From Agapanthus africanus (Eukaryota; Streptophyta; Magnoliopsida; Asparagales; Amaryllidaceae): a stretch of DNA of 64,000 bases. The notes below the pieces were generated by a model. It made no database searches. It worked only from the letters and a program-made list of their open reading frames with translations, and was not told the DNA's origin. The DNA is taken from contig CM057337.1 in NCBI GenBank assembly GCA_030015575.1, positions 292,788,044 to 292,852,043 on the forward strand. Direction: 5' to 3'. Below are positions 1-11,842 of this stretch, in pieces (position 1 is the stretch's first letter; each line of letters starts with the position of its first letter). Both the position numbers and the translations under genes were made by a program.

Positions 1-3000
1 ATATCCGACGCGTCGGGTAATATCACCGGTAGGTAGTACTCCCCTGCCAGACTCACATCGTCATCATCACGCGCTTCTTGCCCCGGGGTACCTTACCGGG
101 TCCACCATGTACCCGAAACGGTTCATCCGTCTTCTCGAATCGGGTCTCGAAATCCATCAGCAAACTCATGGTGGACGACTCATACATCACTAGAAAACCG
201 CAATACTTTATATTTTAAAAGATCATAAGTTGTAAATTTTGCGGTTTTCCCCGAAATCCAGAAATATCATAAATCTCAAGAAATCATCACAAGTGCATAT
301 GTCAATGATAATGAATGCATATGGTATCAATAACCAAGTTGCAATGTATGATTAATAAACTAGGCGTGAACAATTGAATAACAATACGCATGAAGTGGCA
401 GCTAATAACTACAATGTCTAATATGGCATATAAGGGAAGTACACTAATATCATGTCAAAACTACTAGCTAACAAGCTAAGTCAAGCAAATATATTCTCTA
501 AAGTGTACGTGACATGGCAATTACCGATGAAGATGTGTGTGAGCCGGCAAGTAGGTGTACGTGGTACATACGCATCATCGGTAATGGTGCTGGTGTCCTA
601 ACAGCATGATATCAATAATGGAATATGCAGCAAAATAAGTATGCGAGGCAGAGCGAACAGCAATAATGTGCGGGAGCTGAAAACTAGACGCAACGATAAC
701 TAATTTGCATTAATCTAATATATGTCCTACAAATGGTGCCTTTTGAAATAACACGAATCATGAGGTTTTGAAAATAGGGGCTACGGTGTTTTTATGAAAA
801 GATACGTCTTTTGAAATATCCGTAGGATCCCTTGGGCTGTCTTTTAAAATACCCACGATTCGTTAGTTTTTGAAATAGGTAAGAAGTCTAATCTAATCTA
901 ACAACTACACTAAACTATACGGCTGAACTAACAAGCTGAACTACAGGTAATGAAACCGCCTAACATCTGAGTCGATACATATACATACCTGTATATATAT
1001 TAGTCGGTGATCCCGCCTCAATAATATCATATCCGATATCATATCTATAATCAGACATCCCAAGTCAAGAGTGCGGATCAATCATCAAAATATAGCTCGT
1101 ACGTAAATCCGTCGTACGGCATCCCAAATCTGGGTACGGGTCAATATCACATTCATCATACTATTCATCTGATATCCTCTTTATCAAATATCATGATCGG
1201 GGTACTGATCTACGTCTAGTACAATATTGATACCATCTATGTATGCATGCATGTATAAGAATCACTACGTCAAAAAGACCCGCTAAAACATCATGTCGTA
1301 TCTCAATACGAACCAAAACACATCACGGATCTTCTGGCCTCAAGCCCAATATCATCGACTCATCTCAAATCCCAATTACTATCCTCAAGTCCAGTATATA
1401 AACACATAGTCCCATACCCATGTGTAAATGTACACATCAATATATAATCCCATGTACGCACATATGAAAGAAGAATGTATGCAAATATGGGTGTGTGTGT
1501 ATGTGTGGTGCAACCACTACTCTAGGGTTTCGCAACACTAAACCAATCCAATCACACCAAGGATCCATCTCTATCATCAATAATCAATATATAATCAATA
1601 AATGCGTGTATACGTATTCGTATACATCACCACGAACTGCGGGGGTGCTATACGCCATCCACCCGACTTCTCCCCGTAGATATAAATCTACTCACCTGGT
1701 CCTCGCTTGCCGGTGCCGACGCCGCCACGCGCTTACTTGTCGTCTCGAAGTCCACATGGGGTACCTACATATCATAACGCACCGTATCGCATTAAAATCC
1801 GACTCATGACCAAAACGACACACGAATCCCACATAGGTCAAAACCTATGGTTGCTTTTCACAAATCAACCCAAAAACCCTCGATGTCGGCGTACAAACGC
1901 CAAACCATCGAGAAAAACCCAAATACACTCATTTGCACATTCGCGAACACTAATTTTAATATAAAATAGGTTAAAACTCACAAAAACCCCAAATTCACTT
2001 TAAAAGCCGTTTTTCCGAAAAACTAGCAAGCAAAATTTCCCGTTTTAGTACAAAACTCGACGTTTAAACAATTCTAGCGGCCATAATACTTATTAAATAA
2101 CTTAAATAAGTCATATAACCCATAACCACAATTTAATCTCATCAAACTATATACGTTCAAAAAAAACTAGTTTGCAATTTTACCCAAATTTCAACCATTT
2201 TAGCAAAAATGCATAAACAACAATTTAGTTTGGATTTGCATGAACTAAAGAAATTAAACCACACTTAATAATGTTAATGAAGTCATAAAAAAACTAATTA
2301 TAATTTTAAACCCAATTATTTAACCATTTCCAAAAACCTAGATAGCAAATTAGTGTAATTATCACAATTTTTAACTAACAACTAACAACTTAATTTGATT
2401 CAGCAACCATTAATATGTCAAAACATCACACAAGCATAATCTCATAACATAAAACCCTAACATGATTCAAATTCTTCTCTTGAATTTCACAAACCCTCAC
2501 TTGCATTCAAGTTCTTTTCTTGAACTTTCAAACACACAATTAAACCACCATTAAACTTATAATTAAGCTAGACTAAAGTATTAGCAACAAATTAAACAAA
2601 TAGCCAAGATTTATACCTCACAAATCCATGATCAAACATGAAATCTAGACCTCCAAAATAAAATCCTTGCACCAAGATCCATGCATCTAAGGCTACACTA
2701 AAATGGGTAAGAACTAGATTTCGATTTTGGGATTTTTTTGATGGGTATTTGATGAATTTTTTGAAGCAAAAGAGATGGAACAATGGGGGGGGGGGGAGAA
2801 AGAGGGCTGTTTGTGCAGGAATTTTCGGCCATAAAAGGGAGTGGGGGAGGAGAGAGAGGGAGGTGGAGAAAAATGGGAAGAAAAAGACAAAGTCTACACC
2901 CCCTTTTGACTTTCTTTCATTTCCCTTTTTCTTTTCTTTTCTTTTCTTTTTTGTGTGGAATGGAGTGGGGAAATGGGGGGGGGATGTGCTGCTGAATTCA

Positions 3001-3460
3001 GCCACATGGGGATGGGGGTGAGTGAGTGTGGGTGTGGGTGTGGGGGAAAAAGATAAATGTTATACCCCAAACAACCATTTACACTAATTTCACTGAAAAA
3101 AGCCTTTTTCTTCGATATTTTCTAAACCGTTTTGGCAAACGATTTCGTTTCAAAAACCACATGATAAAATTTTATTTAACGTTTTATGATGCACAAAATT
3201 TGTTTCAACTCATTCCAATTTGTAATTTTCCCTAATTAAATATATTAGTGACGGCTTAAAATAATATTAAAATATTTTTTTTCAGAAAATTTGAAATTTC
3301 ACCAGTGGCTCAATAAACACCAAATACTAGCAATTACATAGCTAGAATATGTATATTTAATTTTTATAATAAGATATTTGTATCTTGACTTTTTACAGAA
3401 AACCCCCTTATTTTACCGTTTTTTTCGAAATTTCACCGAAACGATTTTCAAAACGTTACA
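1..3460 (-). repeat. Gypsy-like element H, 3' LTR (outer part)
   Basis: This stretch has no credible gene. Its first ~140 bases resemble 61021-61160 (shared phrases ATCACCGGTAGGTA and CCACCATGTACCC), which lies in the right-hand LTR that begins at 59796. I therefore read it as the matching left LTR of a minus-strand element, entered about 1.2 kb in. It ends AAAACGTTACA at 3460, which on the minus strand is a TGTAACG LTR start. Low-complexity tracts include a 12-G run at 2785-2796 and a CTTTT-rich run near 2930-2950. The two LTRs are clearly diverged, so the element is old. Similarity was judged by eye and the family assignment is inferred. Confidence 0.5.
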
Positions 3461-5764
3461 GGTACATCGTACGCGAAATGCTATCAGGTATACGGATTTA
3501 TAATATATCCGAGTCGGTGAATCTATCAATCGGCATCCATCCTCACAACATCACGTATGGTACAATCCATCGTACGGTATCCTCTAATCAAGGGTATGGA
3601 TAAATCAACAAGTGAAGCTCATCGCGTACGGTAATCTTTCATACGGCGGCATTAACCAATTTATGGATTCTATCAACCTATACAACATCGGGGGTATGGA
3701 CCTAAGTCTCGTACAGCAAATCACTCATTATGCATATCATTATCCATATATATATATATATATATATATACCTCTGTCTCAGGTCACATCCGCGTCAATC
3801 TCGTATCAGGGGACCGACAAGGTATTAACTATTTCTTATCGACTCGTATCCATAAAACGACATATCAACCAAGTCATCATATCTCATCGTATACTCTTTT
3901 CATCGCATTAATTTCTCACATCAAGTCATTTTACATAAGCATCCTATCATATGAATCTCAGGTCACGCTACTCTAAATCTCATACTTAAACTCATGCAAC
4001 TACATATCTATATATTGTGATTCACATTCACTTTCCATATCCTTATATCATTTTGAGACATCATTTCTTTCATAGCATGTCAAAAGGTTATGTCCCTTGC
4101 TTTCATCTCATATCTCGATATATATACCAAATCATTAATACCACCTTTAACTACCTGTTAAACACATCAATAGTTTTCTAGTGTAGGATTCTCCTACAGT
4201 ATTCTATGTATATATATCGGTCTCCATTCATAAATTTGCGCTGGTGCTATACGCCATCCACCCGACTTCTCCCGTAGATATAAATCTACTCACCTGCTAA
4301 ACTCCTCGCTTAGCCATTGTCGATGCGCTTCGTTGTCTCGGAATCCACGCGAATATACCTACAATCAATATGAAATCGTAAAGCTATTAACATCAAATTC
4401 CGAAATCCAAATACGTCACGCGGTGCGCCCATAGGTTAGAACCTATAGCCTACACATGCAAAACAAACAACAACCCTTGTCGTTGACGTACAAACATCCA
4501 ATGACCAAATACAATATCAAATCTCAAAACCAAGAATCCCAATACCGGAAAGCATAGCCAAAATCCTAAGTAGGATCGCTATACATGAAAAATGCCACGC
4601 TAAAAACCCAATCATACCAATACTAATTCACAACACAATAATTATCGTAGATAATAATATTTACTTCATCTCCATGTCCATTAAAACCCACATCTAAATT
4701 TACCGAAAAACTAGTAAGCACTTTATATCATTTTAGCTCAAGTCTAAAAGTTTACACAAATTCTAGCGATCACAATCATCGTAAAGTACCATAACTAAGT
4801 CATCCAAACCCTTACCACAATTTTAATCTCATCCAAAAAATGATTTACTAAAAGTTAGTTTGCTATTAATCTCAATTAGAAAACTTAGGAAAAATAACAA
4901 ATAAAATTCTCACAATTTGATTAAGTTTTCCATGTCTACACATCTTGATTAACCATTTTAACAAATCAAAACCCTAACTTGATTTTCATAACCTTTTCAT
5001 GAAAATTCTAAACATGCAATTAAAGCTATATTAAACACATAATAAGCAAGCTTTAAAGATTAGGGTTAGAATTTATACCTCCACTAGATTTCAACTTAGC
5101 AACTGACACCAAATTTTTAGCATCCAAAATGATCACTTTCTTGACGATTTAAGCAAGTTTAGTAATAAAGAATGATGGGTTATGATTTTTTTATGAGTTT
5201 GTGGGATTATTTAAGGATTTGTAATGATTTTTGTGAGCTTGGAGAAGATGAAAATGGGGAAAGAAAAAGAGAGGGCAGAACTTGGGAGAGCCTCGGCCAA
5301 GGGTAAGTAAGTGGGGGTTTGTGAAATTTATGAAGAAAATTCTAGATAAAATGCAATAAATGCTAATTAATGCACTAAATATCTAAGCCACCTCATTTCT
5401 TTTCTTTCAAAAATAAATTTTTAATCACAAATATCTAGATATTTTTCTATGGATGGATTAAGCTAAATCTAGAGATTAGATTAGCATAGATTCACTTTAG
5501 AAGTAATTAACCCAAACCAAAATTGTAATTACCACCAATTAAGTGCATAATTAACAGTTTAAAATAATAATTTAATTAGGGAAAATATCAATGTGAACCA
5601 AAACATTCAAATGACCACTAAAACCCGCAAACTAGCACTATTCTAGTTAAACTAGGTGTAGTCAAGTCTATACTGAAAATTGATCACTTCCGGGTTTTAC
5701 GGAAAACACCGACTATTTTACCCTAAAATGGAAAATTCTCATAACGATTTTACAAAACGTTACA
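3461..5764 (-). repeat. Second, truncated copy of the H LTR
   Basis: This 2.3-kb block repeats features of the preceding one. The phrase around GCTATACGCCATCCACCCGA occurs near 1648 and again near 4248, ATTTATACCTC occurs near 2610 and near 5075, and both blocks end in AAAACGTTACA (3460 and 5764). The block begins abruptly at GGTACATCG without a TG terminus, so it is a truncated LTR copy or an internal duplication. It contains an (AT)n microsatellite at about 3746-3770 and no gene. The polypurine-like tract lies directly outside its 5764 end, so this copy borders the internal region. Confidence 0.45.
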
Positions 5765-5780
5765 ATCTTCCCCCCTTAAA
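5765..5780 (-). other. Polypurine tract of element H
   Basis: On the minus strand this reads TTTAAGGGGGGAAGAT immediately before the LTR start TGTAACG. That is the expected position of the plus-strand primer of an LTR retrotransposon. It fixes the orientation of H as minus. Confidence 0.5.
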
Positions 5781-6470
5781 GAAATTCAGTCCCCGAATTA
5801 ATATTTAAACCCCCAAATGCTAAAACATTTAAATAAACAGCTAAATTAACGGGATTTCGAAATAACGGAAGGTACAGAAAACCACAGCGCATCCTGTGCG
5901 CCGGAAAATGAGTATGAAAACTCAAAACCGAACTCCGTCAAGGGTCATGTAAATCATCAGACTTGCACGCATATCATCGGAGTCACAACGGAGATACAGA
6001 TCTCGAAATCCATTACCGAAATCCCATATGCACTAATCAAATACTATAATACATATATAATACACATCCTTGGAAAAGCTCTAAATACCGAATAAAACAT
6101 ATGCATAATCTTTTCTGAATGGCCGTTTAATGCGTAACTCACGGCACATGTGGCGGACGCTCATTTGTAAAGAAATAATATACTAGCATATATGTTTTGT
6201 TCAAATATACATTCCGCCTTTTTGAAATATCCCAAAAGGTTTTCCTTAGTAAACGTTCGGGTCACTCGCAGACACGTAATAAATAGCGAGACTATAGCTC
6301 ATTTCTGAAAACCTCTTGGTAAAGTTTTTATGCATGCAAAGTACACAGGTACTGTCCTCGGATCAGTCCTGTTAGAGTACTACAAAGTATAGGGCCTCAT
6401 CATGAAAATGAGGTGCTCAAAAGCAAAATCAGCCTTAAAAGGCGTATCCAACAATCACGTACGTCTGGTG
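5781..6470. other. H internal region, no gene recognised
   Basis: About 690 bases between the polypurine tract and the minisatellite. I find no motif of Gypsy pol (no RT, RNase H, integrase or chromodomain) on either strand. It is probably 3' untranslated or non-autonomous internal sequence of H. Confidence 0.35.
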
Positions 6471-6838
6471 CGCACGGAATTCAAATACAAATACAAGTGC
6501 CACAATATGCACGAAAGCAAACTAAGTGCAACGGCCATGCACGAAAACATCTGTCCAGTGCAACGGGTGTGCACGACAATAATATCCAGTGCATCGATAG
6601 TGCACGAAAATCTCAATCCAGTGCAACTAGCATGCATACGGAGACCCCAATCGAGTGCATCTGGTGTGGACAAATCACACCTCATATCATGCGTCCAAAA
6701 TGCGCGAAAATCCAATCAATTGTATCCGTCATGCACGAAATCCAATACCAAGTGCCTAATATGCGCAAAAATCCAGCCCAAGCACGTCAGGTTCGTAAAA
6801 GCATCTAGTGTAGTAGTATGCACGAAAATGAACATCAA
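6471..6838. repeat. Degenerate ~30-bp minisatellite, left half
   Basis: Irregular units of about 28-33 bp, each with a GTGCA...TGCACGAA core, for example near 6529-6548, 6571-6580, 6601-6612 and 6630-6640. The same array resumes at 46750 after element A, so A split it. Reading frames stay open because the unit is close to a multiple of three with few stop triplets. I do not call a protein here. Confidence 0.65.
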
Positions 6839-6843
6839 GTACA
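6839..6843. repeat. Target-site duplication of A (left)
   Basis: GTACA directly precedes the TGTTAG start of the A LTR. The identical pentamer follows the end of the A 3' LTR fragment at 46747-46751. Confidence 0.85.
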
Positions 6844-9059
6844 TGTTAGTTGTATGTATGCCCTAGAGGCCAGTATTGTACAGATGATGTATATTATATT
6901 GGATGCTTGGACATATATAGAGAGGACTTTCTTGCTCGATATGATAATATGCTATCTGGTTGCACTTTACTTTAACATGTATACTTGTCTCTTTATACTG
7001 TCTTATAGTTACATGTTGGTAAAGCCCTTAGGATGTGTACTTGACTACCTGGACTATGATGCTGATCATACTAGTGGGGACATGGTAGTCCATAAGTACA
7101 TCCTTCAAGGTCCCTAGTCGTAGGTGTATCGAGACGGGGCATCGATATACCAGTGTAGACTAGCGTATGCGCTTCTCGACCCATGAGATGGGCGATGGAT
7201 GATCCCATATCCATTGGTGTTTGACATCAAAGATGGTATACGGTTGCTCAGTGGAGACTGGGTACACTGGACGGACTCGCCGAGAACTCCCAGATGGTAT
7301 TATACCTCACGTCAGATGGCAGTTCTCTGGTGACACTTGTGCAGGTTAGTCTGTAGACCCGAGATCGTCATAGAGTCTTGTGTGATTCCCACTGCGCTTT
7401 GATTTCCACCTTACCACGTCCATGAGGGCGTGCAAAACGGTGGTTTTTGGGTACAGTCCCTAGTTACATGGAGGCAATGAGCGATAGGAGGGGTTTCGTC
7501 TCTCCCGGTATTGGGGGTTGATGTTGCACTATGCTCGATTGGACGTAACAGGGAAGTCCCTGGCCAGGGCTGATTTAGAGATTTACTTATAAGTGTTACC
7601 AGTAGTTTCTCGACCCGTTATGAGCCTCACATCGGCACGACTTATCGGTTATTAAGGTCTGACATTTACCACCCCCAGACTTGATATGCGACATATCAGA
7701 CGAGGAGACCGGACTGTACGGGAAGTGTTACCGGTTGGCTTTTACAGGAGTTGGAGTGGGCTTCCTTATTGATCTTCTGATCGCTCAATACCCGGGTAGC
7801 CATTACGTCCAGCTAGTACCGCTGACGGCTTGTGGGTGCTTGATGTGATCATCACCTACTGCCGGAGTATTGACGAGTCTTTAGAGTCCTACATAGAGGT
7901 TTTACTGGCTCAGGTAAAACGAAATAGGAGAGCATATGTGATATGTGCGAGACCGAGAATAATGCATGTATGTGATACCGTATTCTATTCTCGCGACTTT
8001 TTGTATCGGTCGGTTATATATGATATAGCCGGATTATCGAATCAAGTGTTGATTCGATAAGTCGATACAATCGATGTTAGTCGGTTATATGAGATATGAC
8101 CGGATTATTAAGTCAAGTGTTGATTTAATAATTTATTGTATAATTGTATATTTGATATACTAGTTTACATTAACTAACACTTGTTCACTTTAGGGTTTTT
8201 CTCACATAAGCACAATTTTAATGTATATATGATATATATTAAAATGTGTTTTCCTTTTTGTATCATGGTTGATGATACACATGACATGGGTGTACAAGAC
8301 ATACACCATTCTATTTTAATGGTGGGTTATAATTATTTAAGGTAATTACAAAATTGGTGGAATTTTGGAAAGAGCATGAAGCTTGTAGAAGCTTTCTTTG
8401 CTTTGACAAAGTCCACTACCTTTGTCTTCACCTTAGATTTTTTATTAACCTAACCATTTAGATTAGCTATGGTTATGGCTCTACAAGAGTTAGTATATGA
8501 TACTCACTCACCATGGTTAGCATTCTCACTTGATCATTATCCTTATCTCTTTCTTTTCTTCTTCTTCTTCATTTGCTAAAAAGAAAAAGCTTGCTAGGGT
8601 TTGATCAAAAGTGAGATAGATTGTGAGAAATAAAATTCTAAAGAGAACCCACTTCCTATTTCTCCATCCTCTACTAGACTAGCACTTTAGTTTATGGTGT
8701 TAGCTTCACTAATTCTCAAGTTAGTGTAGTAGAAGCTTGCGTTGGCATCCCCTCGACGTAGATCTTCTTCAGCCTCGAAGACTTCAAGCAAGGACACGCC
8801 TTTCGCTTCGTGAAGCCATGTAAGGGTCCGGGAGAACCACGATCGAAGTGAAGGGACTTCAACAAGGAGCAAAATAAGTGAAGGACCGATCTACAAAGGT
8901 TGTATATCGTATTCACTTAGTTGTAAACATAGTTTACTTGCATATGAAACCCTAATTTTCTAGTAACGATCTTGCTTAGGGTATTCGGCACGGTTAAAAT
9001 TTTAAACGGGCATGTTTGATGCTTCCATAACCCTTGTTAGAGTGCCTAGTAACCCTACA
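6844..9059 (+). repeat. A 5' LTR
   Basis: 2,216 bp, TG...CA (TGTTAGTTGTATG ... AACCCTACA). It is the same family as the F and G LTRs. It contains the conserved stem GAGAACT (7282-7288)/AGTTCTC (7321-7327). It also has a doubled hairpin array: CGGTTATAT/ATATAGCCG (8011-8031), TTATCGAATCAA/TTGATTCGATAA (8034-8060), then a second, similar pair at 8082-8102 and 8105-8131. Pairing within each hairpin is perfect or uses G-U. No ORF here is credible. Confidence 0.88.
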
Positions 9060-9060
9060 G

Positions 9061-9072
9061 TGGTATCAGAGC
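9061..9072 (+). other. A primer-binding site (initiator tRNA-Met)
   Basis: TGGTATCAGAGC, one base after the LTR end. It is complementary to the 3' end of plant initiator tRNA-Met, the usual primer for plant Copia reverse transcription. Confidence 0.93.
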
Positions 9073-9249
9073 CTAGCTAGAACATTAGGTGATGTGTTAA
9101 CGAAGTTAAAACCCCGATCGAACCCGAAAACGTCAAAACGATCCCCTCTCTGGACTTTTTTCAAAATCTTTGATTTTTCAGAATTAAAAATACCTAAAAA
9201 TTCAGCAGGGTTTTCTAAGAATTACGGTGCAAATTTGATGACGTAAGCA

Positions 9250-9309
9250 GTACGGACCGCCGCGGTTTCGCGGCAATACCCTGCTTGTGCCGCGGAACCG
9301 CGGCCGTAC
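9250..9309 (+). promoter_or_regulatory. A: CCGCGG-rich post-PBS hairpin
   Basis: The arms are 9250-9275 and 9288-9309. They pair over about 21 bp with one G-U pair and a 4-nt bulge, closing a 12-nt loop. The hairpin lies about 178 nt after the PBS. Equivalents occur at the same relative place in B, C, D and F. In retroviruses this position often holds dimerisation and packaging signals; that role here is inference. Confidence 0.7.
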
Positions 9310-10803
9310 AGTGAGTGTTTGACTTGACGTTTGCACAGTAATACTTTTATCTGACAGTTGTATTTTATGTGTAATTTTAAATTAACTTAGGTGTTGAGTA
9401 TTTTGGGGTTTATCTTGTAATCGTCAATTCGATCAGAGAATTTAATTTTGTTATGTTATTCCGGATAATTTAGAAAGTACTAAAATGTTCGAACGGATAT
9501 CATTTACTCAATTTTTCCCGGCACGAAAAACTTTCAAGTGTTGAATTTTTCTCGGGTTTAAATCTTTCGGAAATGCGTGCATGTGACGCGATGGACCCTC
9601 TAGAAGACAACAAACCTTAACTCGATTATGTGACCGTCTTGGACTGCCTTTTGAACCTTAGGGTTTGAGGCAGTACGGCGTGCCACATGTGAGGCGTTGG
9701 CTTGACCCTTCTAAGGCTGGACCGTTGCTACTGTGACGTATTCTGGAATTTTTGAACTCCGCTCAAGTGTTAAGCTATTTAGGAAATTTTGGGTATTTGA
9801 TTATCTGTTCGGAGAGTTTAATACTGCCTATTTATCTGGAATGTGATACAATATGTGGAATTCACAAAGTTAGGCATGAAATGCGAAGTATGTGATATTT
9901 TGGATTTAGGATGTCTAAAGAGATTGTGGATTCCAATTGTTGTAGTTTTACACTTTCTTTTCTGTGACCGTAAGTGTAATATGTGATATCGCCGGTTTTG
10001 TTGCTATATGTCAACGACAATTGGGATGCGTATATTTACTTACGTTGATGGCATGCGATGTTATGTGCTGCTGGATATGTTATATTGGATCGTCGCGTTC
10101 TGAATAGCTGGAGGGTTTTATTTGAGATGAGAGTTTTTATTTTCATTCATGTAAAATAAAATGTATGTAATATTCTTTTATTGGGGCACTTCTGGGATGA
10201 GGTTGATGTCACCTTTTGTACATTATTTACTTTTCCGCACTAGGATAAACCCAAGGAGGAGAGCACAAGTAACCGGGTTCTGGAGTCAAGTGGGAGACCA
10301 ACTCGAGGAGTCGAGTCCGGGTCTCCTAACTCAAGAATTGGTAGGGTTGCTTGCTGCTCTCGTAGGGGTCTAGGGGTGTGGGTTTGGCTATTCACCGCGA
10401 CCGTGGAATCCGTTTTTTATAGAGGCTCAAAATAAAACACGGACGTCCTAGTATATCCAATGTTTCATATGTTTCTTCTGCTGCGATATCTGTGATGTGA
10501 TCATTTGATGTGCTGTGATAAATACTGTATATAGTATATATGATATATTATATAGACGTTACTTATATTTTACACCCGCGCTAGCCCTGCCCCGCTCTGC
10601 CGTTAGTTACCTAACTTAACGGTGCATGAGGGGACATCGAGGCGAATGCGGATGGCATAAGTGTATGTCATATTTATCTATGATGTTTAGGTGACTTAAA
10701 TGATGGGACTTCATTAATGTGATTAATGAAAGAAAAGAAACCTAAAAGATGTTGTAGAATCAAATTTTTCAAAAAGGGTAGCTACAGTTTTGCTTTGCAC
10801 AGC

Positions 10804-10877
10804 GATATATATGATATATCCCGCACCTTATTCGATGAGGAAAGAACCGAGATCCCTTCACCGGTAGTGACCTCTTT
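10804..10877 (+). promoter_or_regulatory. A: three-stem leader module, copy 1
   Basis: P1 is GATATAT (10804)/ATATATC (10814). P2 is CCTTA (10826)/TGAGG (10836). P3 is AAAGA (10841)/TCTTT (10873), enclosing CCGAGATCCCTTCACCGG. All three stems recur with compensatory changes in the other copies. Confidence 0.65.
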
Positions 10878-10946
10878 AGCAAAACTGGCAGAAGCTACAA
10901 CACTCGGTTTGTTTTTGATTGCTTTTGGAGTTTTGCTTTGCATAGT

Positions 10947-11020
10947 GATGTATATGATATATCCTGCACCTTATTCCATAAGGAAAGAGCCGAGATCCCT
11001 TCACCGGGAATGACCTCTTT
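10947..11020 (+). promoter_or_regulatory. A: three-stem leader module, copy 2
   Basis: P1 is GATGTAT/ATATATC (10947-10963, one G-U). P2 is CCTTA/TAAGG (10969-10983). P3 is AAAGAG (10984)/CTCTTT (11015), with an inner TCCC/GGGA stem at 10996-11009. Copy 1 has TGAGG where this copy has TAAGG; both pair. Confidence 0.68.
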
Positions 11021-11165
11021 AGCAAAACTAATAAAAGCCTCAAAATCACTCCATTTCAAAATTCACATGATTCTGCAAAGATATCAAGTTCATTACGCAA
11101 TAGGTTTTCAGAAAAACCTGTCGTAGCCCTCCGTCATTTTACATAAGAACTGTTTAGTATTCGTG

Positions 11166-11373
11166 CTGCGTTTGTTGGCTTTGTCAAGGCGTAGTGTGCG
11201 GTAGCTGAATGGTGCTTATCTGTTTATGCATATGATGCAGATTGTTTTGGGGTAGTCGTACGACCTTGTTGGCCTTTGTCAAGGGTCGTGCGGGTCGGTT
11301 TGATTCAATCAAGAAATGACGGGTGAACTTGACTAGCATCCTAAAATTTGTTGGCCTTTGTCAAGGTTATAGG
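11166..11373 (+). promoter_or_regulatory. A: three hairpins with a shared loop
   Basis: H1 stem CTGCG (11166)/CGTAG (11190). H2 stem GTACGACC (11258)/GGTCGTGC (11284). H3 stem CCTAAAA (11340)/TTATAGG (11367). Each encloses a version of TTGTTGGCTTTGTCAAGG. The unrelated stems around one repeated loop sequence are what make this look like RNA structure. Confidence 0.68.
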
Positions 11374-11790
11374 GGTTAGGGGCAAAATATTATCGGGAAT
11401 TTCAAGTGTTGAAATTTGCAATGAGATTGCATACCTTCTATAAGATAGTTGGATCCCGATACCCACTGCGAGTAATTGTTACTCCCGGGAGAGTTTTACA
11501 CAGGACAATCAGCCGATCAAGTAGGTGTCTAGAAAGGTGTCAACGGGGTTACGCCTATGGAAAAACGAGGTTTACTTTAATTAGGTCCGTGCGAAAGCAC
11601 GGGGAACCTCCCTCAAAGTACCGACACTGGCCTGGCTGAAAGATTAGCAAAGTTGTAGGGTGTAATTAATCCCGGCTAGTCTTTCCTTTTAGGGTTTGAA
11701 GGAAGATTTGATAAAAACAGTGGGAGCCATCCTGATTAGATAAAATAATAACCAATCTGATCTTACAAGAGCATACGCTAAAGTGTTTTC

Positions 11791-11806
11791 TTCTCTCTCT
11801 CTCCAG
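11791..11806 (+). other. A: candidate 3' splice site at the coding start
   Basis: A CT-rich tract ends in CAG, followed by GTAGCGACC. The same arrangement precedes the coding start in B (TTGCAG on the minus strand, 39050-39052), C (20851-20853), D (29509-29511) and F (53099-53101). It has the form of a plant 3' splice site; use is not shown. Confidence 0.35.
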
Positions 11807-11842
11807 GTAGCGACCATATCATGCCTTAATCAAGATAATAAT

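Larger units (their letters stand above)
9073..11803 (+). other. A leader (untranslated, structured)
   Basis: A 2.7-kb leader between PBS and coding start with no credible protein. Its 9595-9720 segment (CTAGAAGACAACAAACC ... GCGTTGGCTTGACCC) matches F at about 50490-50610. It carries the hairpins listed separately, the phrase GGCGAATGCGGATGGCATAAG near 10640-10660, and TAGCCCTCCGTC near 11125. It ends in a CT-rich tract followed by CAG. Confidence 0.7.

Noticed and set aside
1225..1236. TTGATACCATC as a second minus-strand primer-binding site
   Set aside because: Lacks the GCTC part of the site and no LTR terminus follows.
2592..3021. Overlapping ORFs on both strands around the poly-G and CTTTT tracts
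   Set aside because: Composition-driven (Lys/Arg/Gly or Phe/Pro-rich); no domain.
6402..6866. 154-codon ORF over the left minisatellite
   Set aside because: Other frames are open too; irregular unit lengths argue against coding.
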